From JAAYJR01 sp964563975 (GTDB lineage: Bacteria; Bacteroidota; Bacteroidia; Bacteroidales; Prolixibacteraceae): a DNA stretch of 64,000 bases. The stretch lies in contig CAZLZJ010000002.1 in assembly GCA_964563975.1 (NCBI GenBank), forward strand, positions 25,809 through 89,808, written 5' to 3'. The position numbers and the translations under genes were made by a program. The number at the start of each line of letters is the position of its first letter. Positions within the stretch are counted from its first letter, which is position 1. Below the pieces are notes generated by a model, which ran no database searches, had not been told where the DNA came from, and saw only the letters and a list, made by a program, of their open reading frames with translations. Positions 45,593 through 53,112 of the stretch are shown here, one piece after another.

Positions 45593-45961
45593 TTAAGTTT
45601 CCGAATTAACACTTATGGAATTTGCATCAGCCCATAACCCTTCAAGATTGTAAAAATACCTTGTTTTTTCCTGGAATATATGAACAACAATATCTCCATA
45701 ATCAAGCAAAACCCATAAGGAATTTTCATATCCTTCAGCATGCCATACTTTTTTGTTTGTCATTTTTTCAACACTCTCTTCAACAGAACGTCCAATTGAA
45801 TTAACTTGTGTGACAGAGGTACCATGACATATAATAAAATATTCGCATTCGGTATGTTTAATAGAGTTTAAGTCAATTATAATGATCTTTTTTCCTTTTA
45901 TTTTTTTTATCCCCTCCAGGATTGCTTCTTTTAAATTATTAACTTCTTCTTTTTCGTTCAT
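45593..45961 (-). CDS. rsfS: Ribosomal silencing factor RsfS
   Basis: A 122-residue protein of the RsfS/Iojap family that binds L14 and blocks joining of ribosomal subunits in poor growth. The core FIICHGTSVTQVNSIGRSVE, then KVWHAEGYENSLWVLLDYGDIVVHIF, is complete. It is the first gene of a six-gene minus-strand operon and is 8 nt from ftsH. A -7 box lies 18 nt upstream of its start. Confidence 0.94.
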   Translation of the reverse strand: MNEKEEVNNLKEAILEGIKKIKGKKIIIIDLNSIKHTECEYFIICHGTSVTQVNSIGRSVEESVEKMTNKKVWHAEGYENSLWVLLDYGDIVVHIFQEKTRYFYNLEGLWADANSISVNSET

Positions 45962-45979
45962 AAAAAACTATTAATCTTG

Positions 45980-45987
45980 CAAAGATA
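45980..45987 (-). promoter_or_regulatory. -7 box for the rsfS-ftsH-cdsA-psd-pssA operon
   Basis: TATCTTTG on the minus strand is an exact TAnnTTTG match 18 nt before the rsfS ATG. No good -33 TTG was found at usual spacing. Confidence 0.45.
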
Positions 45988-46025
45988 TATTTTTTGAATT
46001 ACTTCTTTTTTTTAATTTTATTGGG

Positions 46026-46047
46026 TTTGTGACTTACAGCTCACAAA
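46026..46047. promoter_or_regulatory. Inverted repeat TTTGTGA-N8-TCACAAA between rsfS and birA
   Basis: Two perfect 7-bp arms in the 110-nt gap between divergent genes. The arms match the half-sites of CRP/FNR-family operators, but the spacer is 8 nt rather than 6. Confidence 0.35.
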
Positions 46048-46071
46048 TGGTAAGTTAATCAATTTCTGTAA

Positions 46072-46818
46072 ATGAACAAAACTGCAGATCACCTTATTAT
46101 ATTATCTGAAACCGATTCTTCCAATAACTATGCCATTAGGTTAATAAAGGATAATAATGCCATACATGGCACTACTATTTTGGCACTTTGTCAGAGTTCA
46201 GGAAAAGGGCAGCAAAGAAAACAGTGGGACAGTGAACCGAATATGAATATGCTTGCCAGTATAATTACCAATCCCCGTTTTCTTCCTGCCGAAAAGCAGT
46301 TTTATCTGTCAATGATAACAAGTCTTGCTATTTATGATTTTTTAAATAACGAGATTGCTGAAGTATCTGTTAAGTGGCCGAATGATATTTATTGCGGAAA
46401 TAAAAAGATATGCGGCATTTTAATAGAGAATATTGTTCAGGGTGATTATCTTTTTGCTTCGGTTGCAGGGATAGGGCTGAATTTAAATCAGACAAAATTC
46501 AGCAGTGAATTGGCAAATCCCATATCTCTGAAAATGATAACCGGTAAGAACTATTTAATTGAAGAGGTTCTTATAAGTGTAAGGAAATTTTTTTTTAAAC
46601 TTTATGATATTTTGGAGGCCGGTTTATATAATTATATTGAGGACAGATATTTGTCAGTTCTTTATAAAAAAGGGGAGTGGTGTCGTTTCAAGGAGAAGGA
46701 GAGAACGTTTGAGGCTATGATAATCGGAATAGGCCTTTATGGCCGGCTTGTTGTTAAAAACCGTTCCGGGAATATTTCGGAGTATATGTTTGGAGAAATA
46801 GAACTGGTAAAATCCTGA
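46072..46818 (+). CDS. birA: Biotin-[acetyl-CoA carboxylase] ligase
   Basis: A 248-residue monofunctional biotin protein ligase that activates biotin with ATP and attaches it to carboxylase carrier proteins. The catalytic loop SSGKGQQRKQWDSE (GRGRxxR in E. coli), the strand VSVKWPNDIYCGNKKICGILIE and the C-terminal SH3-like cap are visible. There is no N-terminal DNA-binding domain, so it does not repress biotin genes. It is divergent from rsfS and ends 2 nt before the converging SRPBCC gene. Confidence 0.94.
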   Translation: MNKTADHLIILSETDSSNNYAIRLIKDNNAIHGTTILALCQSSGKGQQRKQWDSEPNMNMLASIITNPRFLPAEKQFYLSMITSLAIYDFLNNEIAEVSVKWPNDIYCGNKKICGILIENIVQGDYLFASVAGIGLNLNQTKFSSELANPISLKMITGKNYLIEEVLISVRKFFFKLYDILEAGLYNYIEDRYLSVLYKKGEWCRFKEKERTFEAMIIGIGLYGRLVVKNRSGNISEYMFGEIELVKS

Positions 46819-46820
46819 CC

Positions 46821-47270
46821 TTATTGGTATGGTAATTTTGACAAGGTATCAGCAAGCTGGTTGATGCCCTCGTTCAGTTTGTCGCCCACCATCATCTTAA
46901 TCATCATGCTGAAATTTGCATGAAGCGTAAGTCTCATTTTTGTCTGAAAAGGAGAAACAGGTAAAAGCTGTATCCAGAAGGTCATCTGCAGGGGAAGAGC
47001 TCCCGAACTTTCTACTTTTATTGTTTTAAAAGGTTCGCGTTTTACAATATCTATTTGAGCAAGACCGATACCGGAAATATTGAATTTACATGTATCTCGG
47101 TCCGATTCAAAATCTGTGATCCTGATTTGAGGAATCTGATTGGTAATTTTCTCTATCAGACCTGAGTTCAGGTATGATGAAAGGTTTTCAAAATTTGAAA
47201 GATAGTTAAAAACTATCTGTTGGTTATGATCGATGAGTTTTGTTTCACTTACATATTTGTTGATACCCAT
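46821..47270 (-). CDS. SRPBCC (START-like) domain protein
   Basis: A 149-residue single-domain protein with the helix-grip pattern of SRPBCC proteins: an opening strand VSETKLIDHNQQIVFNYLSN, alternating strands, and a long C-terminal helix (GDKLNEGINQLADTLS). These proteins bind hydrophobic ligands; the specific role is unknown. It directly follows pyrE (1 nt) and is probably cotranscribed with it. No signal peptide is present. Confidence 0.8.
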   Translation of the reverse strand: MGINKYVSETKLIDHNQQIVFNYLSNFENLSSYLNSGLIEKITNQIPQIRITDFESDRDTCKFNISGIGLAQIDIVKREPFKTIKVESSGALPLQMTFWIQLLPVSPFQTKMRLTLHANFSMMIKMMVGDKLNEGINQLADTLSKLPYQ

Positions 47271-47271
47271 A

Positions 47272-47910
47272 TTATTGATTTTTTTTCCAATGGGCAGGAT
47301 CCTTTCTCCATTCCATCAGGGTTTTTATCTGTTCTTTTGTGATTTTTCCTGCTTTTAATGACTCCTCTATCAGAATAAAATAGTTGCTCAGAGGAGTAAG
47401 TTCAATATCGGCCTCTTTAAATTTTTCGCCTGACACATCAAAGCTGTAGGTGAATATTGACAACATGCCTTTTACATATGCCCCGGATTCATTAACAGCT
47501 TTAGCAGCTTTCAGGCTACTGTCGCCCGTAGAAATAAGATCCTCGATAACAACGACTTTTTGCTTTTTCTTCAGGTCACCTTCAATTAAATTTTCAAGTC
47601 CGTGACTTTTAGGTTTGGTGCGAATATAGATAAACGGTAGTCCAAGTTTGTCTGCCACCAACACTCCATGAGCTATTGCACCGGTTGCAACACCTGCAAT
47701 TACTTCTGCCGAAGGATATTTATTCCGGATAATTTCGACAAATTTGTTACATATTAATGAACGGGCTTCCGGGTAAGATAATATCTTTCGATTATCACAA
47801 TATATGGGAGATTTCCAACCGGACGTCCATGTAAAAGGGTTGGCAGGTTGTATTTTTACAGCCTCTATTTCTAAAAGTTTATTTGCAACTTCAATTTGAG
47901 TTTGAATCAT
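47272..47910 (-). CDS. pyrE: Orotate phosphoribosyltransferase
   Basis: A 212-residue enzyme that converts orotate and PRPP to OMP in pyrimidine synthesis. The PRPP-binding loop is VVVIEDLISTGDSSLKAA, and the catalytic loop region KPKSHGLENLIEGDL is intact. The N-terminal segment NPFTWTSGWKSPIYCDNR binds substrate. It is divergent from the Nudix gene with only about 22 nt between start codons, so their promoters must overlap or lie elsewhere. Confidence 0.95.
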   Translation of the reverse strand: MIQTQIEVANKLLEIEAVKIQPANPFTWTSGWKSPIYCDNRKILSYPEARSLICNKFVEIIRNKYPSAEVIAGVATGAIAHGVLVADKLGLPFIYIRTKPKSHGLENLIEGDLKKKQKVVVIEDLISTGDSSLKAAKAVNESGAYVKGMLSIFTYSFDVSGEKFKEADIELTPLSNYFILIEESLKAGKITKEQIKTLMEWRKDPAHWKKNQ

Positions 47911-47932
47911 TTTTTTATTGTTATTTACCGGT

Positions 47933-48577
47933 ATGAAGCAAATGTATAAAGTTTTTTTTAATGAGCGGTTAATTGGGATTTGTCAGGAAGAAAAATTAGC
48001 AAAACAATACCCTTTTGTCAGATTTGACTTATCAGCAAATGATGTGGATATTAAAAATTGGTTTAATTCATTCAAAGATGAAGATATAGGAGAGATTTTT
48101 CTTTTGCACCCCTATCCGGAGTTATTTTTTAAAATTTTCAGATCTGCTTTTACAGAGATGCCGGCTGCCGGAGGGGTACTGTTTTCCCGGGAGTCTATAC
48201 TGTTTATTTTCAGAAATGGGAAATGGGATTTGCCTAAAGGGAAGATTGACCAAAATGAAAAGGCTGAAGATGCTGCTATTCGTGAAGTTTCCGAAGAGTG
48301 TGGAATTAAGGGGCATGAGATTGTTAAACCTTTGAGGTCTACCTATCATATTTATGAACTTCAGGAGAATGACTTTAAGTCAAAATGGATATTTAAAGAG
48401 ACATTCTGGTTTGAAATGAGTTATAACCGGCAGGATAAAGCAGTGCCGCAGCTTGATGAGGGTATTACAGATGTGAGGTGGATATCTGCAGATGAGTTAA
48501 AAATGGTGTTGGAAAATAGTTATAAAAATATAAAACTCTTAATAGCAGCAAGTTATGATCATATGGGATTAATTTGA
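47933..48577 (+). CDS. Nudix hydrolase
   Basis: A 214-residue protein with a Nudix box GKIDQNEKAEDAAIREVSEECG (positions about 101-122; all consensus Glu and Arg residues present) in the C-terminal half. The N-terminal roughly 80 residues are a separate domain without a clear match. The substrate, a nucleoside diphosphate derivative, is unknown. The ATG at 47933 is used; a TTG at 47918 or an ATG at 47942 are alternatives. Its stop overlaps the converging thioredoxin-fold gene by 9 nt. Confidence 0.88.
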   Translation: MKQMYKVFFNERLIGICQEEKLAKQYPFVRFDLSANDVDIKNWFNSFKDEDIGEIFLLHPYPELFFKIFRSAFTEMPAAGGVLFSRESILFIFRNGKWDLPKGKIDQNEKAEDAAIREVSEECGIKGHEIVKPLRSTYHIYELQENDFKSKWIFKETFWFEMSYNRQDKAVPQLDEGITDVRWISADELKMVLENSYKNIKLLIAASYDHMGLI

Positions 48578-49975
48578 CATTTTTTGTTCGAAAAGCTTTT
48601 TTTGAATGAAAACAGCAAACTGGTGCTCAAAACCGTCGAGAGGAGCTTTGGTTTGCCTGAAGACAACATTATGATTTTTATCAAGCAGAAAGCATTGGGG
48701 AAATGACATTACCTGATATTTCTCACTGCAGAGGTTTTTTTCGTCAACTAAATGCATTCCCGGTATTTTTTGTTTGTCAAGGAAGATTTTCATTTCAATC
48801 AGATCATTCTTTTTTATTATTGCAATTATTTCAAGATGATCATTGAATGATTCCTCAATTTTTTGAAGATATTTAAGTTGTTCTCTGCAAATGATCATTT
48901 CAGTATCTGCAAAAATCAGATATTTATATTTTCCGTTATCTCTATTGGTGCAAATATTTTCCCCATTGATATTTTTAAGACAGATCACCGGAGCTGCCGT
49001 ACCGGGGCTTAGATATTGCAGTTTTTTAAGTAAATTGGCTGAGGTTGTTCTAATTTTGTGTTCACTGTTTCCTGAAAAGATATCTTCCGAAATCATTTTA
49101 AGTATTGCCTTTTCCGGTATTTGTCCAGTATAAAAGGAATCATGAAGCATCTTTAAAAGTGCCAGAAATTTTATGGGGTTTTTTAATTGGTATCTGGCCT
49201 CTGTAATATTGAGAAAAAATTGAATATCTGCAACTGATGCAGCCTGTTTAATATCTTTGTTGCTGACTAAGCTATATTCAAGATTTAATTTATTGCCATA
49301 CGTTTTATCGAATAACTCTATAAATGACGGTTGATTCCAGTATTTAGGATTTATTGAATTGAAAATTTCATACATTTCGTATGGGGAATTTCTGAAAGCA
49401 TCTGCTTCAACCGATTTGAGTTTTAATTTTTTATGAACTTCAAATATTTCATTAGACTCAGATGGAAAAATATTGTTTAACCCGGCTACAATTGAATCAA
49501 ATATCTCTTTTGATTGGTTTATGTAAAGTTTATTAAAATATTTGTCAGTCAATCTGTTTAATTCAATGTCAAATTTTGATATTTTATTATTTAAATGATC
49601 CTCTTTTGAGGTTAAAAACCAAAATTCAACCGGTTTAAAATATGGATTCTTGCTTTCTGTAAATGATTTTTCTCTAAGGGGCGGTAAAAGAAGATCTGTT
49701 GTTTCATGCGGTTCCAGGATAATAATACCACGGTATATTCCAAAATCGCAATAGAAGCAAGATATATGACCGATATCAACTTCGGTTATGAAATTACCCC
49801 GGTGATCAATTTTTAGAGAAAACAGGTTGACCTTTTCGCGGGTAACCGGATCGCTGTACTTGTAAAAGCGCAGCTCTTTTCCTGCATACTCCGCATTTTC
49901 TCCCCTGATTATTGTCGCCATTACAGGTATATTCAGTAATATCGTATAGATTAACGCAACAATCAGTTGTTTCAT
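48569..49975 (-). CDS. Secreted protein with thioredoxin-like C-terminal domain lacking CXXC
   Basis: A 468-residue exported protein (signal peptide to about VMATI). The N-terminal third has beta-rich sequence like domains found in front of TlpA proteins of this phylum, the middle is helical, and the last roughly 140 residues have the order of secondary structures and the cis-proline segment (MSFPQCFLLDKNHNVV) of a TlpA/AhpC thioredoxin fold. Where WCxxC is expected the sequence reads FADTEMIICREQL, with one cysteine only. It is probably not a disulfide oxidoreductase. It lies 1 nt from coaD in the same direction. Confidence 0.75.
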   Translation of the reverse strand: MKQLIVALIYTILLNIPVMATIIRGENAEYAGKELRFYKYSDPVTREKVNLFSLKIDHRGNFITEVDIGHISCFYCDFGIYRGIIILEPHETTDLLLPPLREKSFTESKNPYFKPVEFWFLTSKEDHLNNKISKFDIELNRLTDKYFNKLYINQSKEIFDSIVAGLNNIFPSESNEIFEVHKKLKLKSVEADAFRNSPYEMYEIFNSINPKYWNQPSFIELFDKTYGNKLNLEYSLVSNKDIKQAASVADIQFFLNITEARYQLKNPIKFLALLKMLHDSFYTGQIPEKAILKMISEDIFSGNSEHKIRTTSANLLKKLQYLSPGTAAPVICLKNINGENICTNRDNGKYKYLIFADTEMIICREQLKYLQKIEESFNDHLEIIAIIKKNDLIEMKIFLDKQKIPGMHLVDEKNLCSEKYQVMSFPQCFLLDKNHNVVFRQTKAPLDGFEHQFAVFIQKKLFEQKMSN

Positions 49976-49976
49976 G

Positions 49977-50468
49977 TCAGGGTTGTTTGTCTGAATCCGG
50001 TTTAAAATCTTTTAAATCTATATTTTCAGGAAGAAACATACTTGCATCTCCGCCATGGAAAACTATATCTCTTATAATTGTAGCGCTGACAGGGGTATGT
50101 TCGGGAAGTGTAAGCAGGAATACGGTTTCAATTTCAGGATGCATCTTTTTATTAACCTGCGCAATTGCCCGTTCATATTCAAAATCGGAAGAGGTACGCA
50201 ATCCGCGAAGTATATATCGTGCCCCTGCCTCTTTGCAAAAATCGACAGTAAGACCCTCATGTACTATTACTTCTATCCTTTTTTCATTTTGAAAAACCTG
50301 GTTAATCCATTTTACCCTGTTTTCAAGAGAAAAAAAGGATTTTTTATTTACATTGTAGCCAACCATTATGACGATTTTATCGAACATTGGAAGAGCTCTC
50401 TTAACAATTGACTCATGGCCTATGGTAAACGGATCGAATGATCCCGGGAAAACGGCTATTTTATCCAT
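49977..50468 (-). CDS. coaD: Phosphopantetheine adenylyltransferase
   Basis: A 163-residue enzyme for the fourth step of coenzyme A synthesis. The nucleotidyltransferase motif is GSFDPFTIGHESIV (TxGH), with ISxxR-like RGLRTSSDFEYERAIA typical of bacterial PPAT. Length is normal. The exported thioredoxin-fold gene follows 1 nt later. An exact -7 box (TAAGTTTG) lies 11 nt upstream of the start. Confidence 0.95.
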   Translation of the reverse strand: MDKIAVFPGSFDPFTIGHESIVKRALPMFDKIVIMVGYNVNKKSFFSLENRVKWINQVFQNEKRIEVIVHEGLTVDFCKEAGARYILRGLRTSSDFEYERAIAQVNKKMHPEIETVFLLTLPEHTPVSATIIRDIVFHGGDASMFLPENIDLKDFKPDSDKQP

Positions 50469-50478
50469 AACTTTTTTG

Positions 50479-50486
50479 CAAACTTA
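50479..50486 (-). promoter_or_regulatory. -7 box candidate of coaD
   Basis: TAAGTTTG on the minus strand matches TAnnTTTG and sits 11 nt from the coaD start. No clear -33 box was found. Confidence 0.4.
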
Positions 50487-50704
50487 CAAATAAAAATGAT
50501 TTTTCAGTTTTGTACGGTTGTTTCAACGATGAAGCTTTTTACTTTATTGTCTTATGGATTTGTTGTGTTAGTCACTGAATAGGAATATTTACTTTTCAGC
50601 AGTGATAAAATAGAAAGTTTTCGGTTATTTTGATGTAATTATTTTATTTTGGCATTTTAAATTAAATATCAGTACAAATTGAAACGAGCATCCCGGTTAA
50701 AATA

Positions 50705-50732
50705 TATGCAAGCAAGCTATCTGATACCTTTG
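50705..50732 (+). promoter_or_regulatory. Promoter-like element, copy 3 of 3, before the glycan operon
   Basis: TATG, the 16-nt spacer CAAGCAAGCTATCTGA, then TACCTTTG (50725-50732), an exact -7 box. The ATG of the first operon gene is 24 nt downstream. The remainder of the 287-nt gap before it holds no gene. Confidence 0.55.
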
Positions 50733-50755
50733 CAAACTTTAAATTTTTAATCAGA

Positions 50756-52378
50756 ATGAAAAAGAGTGTTAGTAAAAGTTTATGGTTCCTTTGCTTTTTG
50801 CCGGTTATTTGTGCATGGGTTTGTGGATTGTTTATTGACCTTACAGGTGACTCAGGTTTGTATGCCACAATTTCACGCCAGATGGTTGAATCGGGCAACT
50901 GGTTGGAACTGAAGATAAATGGTGAACCCTATAACCAAAAGCCACATCTTTTTTTTTGGTTGGCAGGAGCCGGAATTAAATTGTTTGGGAATTTTAATTT
51001 TGCATTTAAGCTGTTTCCTTTTCTTTTTGGCCTTTTGAGTTTATATTTTGTCTATCGGTTTGGAAAATTTATCCATTCAGAAAATTCCGGGAAACTTGCT
51101 GCTCTCATCACAGGGACATCACAAATGTTTTTTCTTTATTTTCTTGATATACATACCGATACGGTTCTGCAAACAGGGGTAATACTGGCTTTATGGCAGC
51201 TTGCTGTTTATTTAAAGAAGGGTAATCTGCATAATCTGCTTTTTGGATTCTTTGGAATAGGATTGGCTATGTTGACCAAAGGGCCTGTTGGAGCAGTGCT
51301 GCCTCTGTTTTTTGTGGTACTTTATCTTGTGATAATAAAAAAGCCGAAACAGCTTTTTAATTATAAATGGTTTATTGGAATATTGATTGTTTGTGTAATG
51401 ATCCTGCCATCTTTGTTCCATTTATGGAAGCATTTTGGATGGGAGGGGCTCTATTTCTATTTTATTAATAATAATTTGGGAAGGATCACCGGGAAAGTTG
51501 CCGGCTCAAAGAATGATATATTTTACTATTCATATAATATGCTTTGGGCATTCCTGCCATGGACAGTTTTAGTAATCGCAGGATTTATTATGGAGATAAA
51601 AAGCTGGATTAAGAGGTCAGGGGTGATTATTTCCAGAGCATCATTAGCCGGAAGCGCACTGATATTGTTTTTTATTTTCAGTATAGCTAAAGGCAGGGCT
51701 CCTAATTATTTTATGGTACTTTTACCGCCGATTGCAGTGGTGGCTTCGGGTTGGATAACAGATATTTTTAATGGTACCAAAAGAATAAGCACTAAGCTAA
51801 GGGTAATTTTTGAAATCAGTCTTCTGTTGGTTTTAACCTTTTTATTAGTTGTTGTCTTTATTTTAAGTACCGATCTTATATATCCTGTAATTCTTACGGT
51901 CATATCTTTTTTTGTAGTTTATATTTATAAACAAAAAAGGGTTTATAGCCTTGAAAGAGTTACTTTGGTTGCACTCTTTATTACCGGCATATTTAACCTA
52001 TATTTGAATATATCAATAATACCTTTTTTATACTCATACCAGGGAAGCCGCAAAGTATTGAATATCTTCGAAACTAATAAAAAAGATGGTGATACTCTTT
52101 ATAATTTCGAACTTGAACACTATGAGCTGTTTTTTTATGCACGTGAACATGTTGTTAATATCAAAGAGTGGAGTGAGTTGCACAGTGTTATGGAAAGCCC
52201 GGGTACATGGCTGTATACTAATGAAATAAAATATGATAATATTAAAAATATGAATTACCGTTTCGAAGAGATATATGAAATCAGATACCGGGGAATGAAC
52301 CGGATTACCTTGCCGTTTTTAAATCCCCTGACAAGGGAAGAGTCATTGAATGTAAATTATTTAATTAAAACCAAATGA
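50756..52378 (+). CDS. GT-C glycosyltransferase, PMT/ArnT-like (GT39/GT83 type)
   Basis: A 540-residue protein with about a dozen membrane spans. The first periplasmic loop has the acidic motif TGDSGLYATISRQM, then NGEPYNQKPHLFFWLAG, the lysine-proline pattern found in ArnT-type enzymes. These transfer a sugar from a polyprenyl phosphate onto an acceptor such as lipid A or a protein on the outer face of the inner membrane. It starts the seven-gene operon; the next gene overlaps by 4 nt. Confidence 0.88.
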   Translation: MKKSVSKSLWFLCFLPVICAWVCGLFIDLTGDSGLYATISRQMVESGNWLELKINGEPYNQKPHLFFWLAGAGIKLFGNFNFAFKLFPFLFGLLSLYFVYRFGKFIHSENSGKLAALITGTSQMFFLYFLDIHTDTVLQTGVILALWQLAVYLKKGNLHNLLFGFFGIGLAMLTKGPVGAVLPLFFVVLYLVIIKKPKQLFNYKWFIGILIVCVMILPSLFHLWKHFGWEGLYFYFINNNLGRITGKVAGSKNDIFYYSYNMLWAFLPWTVLVIAGFIMEIKSWIKRSGVIISRASLAGSALILFFIFSIAKGRAPNYFMVLLPPIAVVASGWITDIFNGTKRISTKLRVIFEISLLLVLTFLLVVVFILSTDLIYPVILTVISFFVVYIYKQKRVYSLERVTLVALFITGIFNLYLNISIIPFLYSYQGSRKVLNIFETNKKDGDTLYNFELEHYELFFYAREHVVNIKEWSELHSVMESPGTWLYTNEIKYDNIKNMNYRFEEIYEIRYRGMNRITLPFLNPLTREESLNVNYLIKTK

Positions 52379-53094
52379 CTAAAAAACTATCAATTGTAAT
52401 TCCTGTTTATAATGAAGAAAAAACAATAGTAGAAATTCTGGACAGCTCTTTGTCTGTTACATTGTTTTATGATTTTCAAAAAGAGATCATAATAATAAAT
52501 GATTGTTCTGTTGACGGTACCGCAAGATGTGTTGAGCAATATATTGAATCTCATCCTGATGAGCCTGTCAGACTTTTTCATCAACCTGTGAATATGGGTA
52601 AAGGCGCTGCTTTACACAGGGGTATTGCTGAATCTACAGGCGATTATATAATTATACAGGATGCCGACCTTGAGTATGATCCAAGGGAGTATAATGACCT
52701 TTTAAAGCCGGTGGCAGAGGGTAATGCCGATGTGGTATATGGTTCCAGATTTAAAGGAAGCAATCCGCGCCGGATTTTATTTTTCTGGCATTCAATAGGT
52801 AATAAAGTCCTTACATCTATTTCTAATATGTTTACAAACCTAAATCTGACAGATATGGAGACTTGCTACAAACTGTTTCGGTCGGATATAATAAAAAATC
52901 TGGATTTAAAGGAAAAGAGATTTGGATTTGAACCTGAAGTTACCGCTAAAATATCTAAAGTTCCCGGGATAAGGATCTTTGAAGTTGGCATTTCATACTA
53001 TGGAAGATCTTATGAAGAGGGTAAAAAAATAGGCTGGAAAGATGGGTTCAGAGCTTTATATTGTGTTCTTAAATATAACCTGTTTTGTAGATAA
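52375..53094 (+). CDS. GT2 polyprenyl-phosphate glycosyltransferase (DPM1-like), copy A
   Basis: A 239-residue GT-A-fold glycosyltransferase. The opening SIVIPVYNEEKTIVEIL, the nucleotide-binding INDCSVDGTA and the metal-binding QDADLEYDP are standard for dolichyl-phosphate mannose synthase-like enzymes, which load a sugar onto a polyprenyl phosphate in the cytoplasm. There is no C-terminal membrane part. It is followed by its GT-C partner, and the same pair occurs again at 57026-59108. Confidence 0.9.
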   Translation: MTKKLSIVIPVYNEEKTIVEILDSSLSVTLFYDFQKEIIIINDCSVDGTARCVEQYIESHPDEPVRLFHQPVNMGKGAALHRGIAESTGDYIIIQDADLEYDPREYNDLLKPVAEGNADVVYGSRFKGSNPRRILFFWHSIGNKVLTSISNMFTNLNLTDMETCYKLFRSDIIKNLDLKEKRFGFEPEVTAKISKVPGIRIFEVGISYYGRSYEEGKKIGWKDGFRALYCVLKYNLFCR

Positions 53095-53112
53095 CAATAG
53101 TTGCTGCATATA

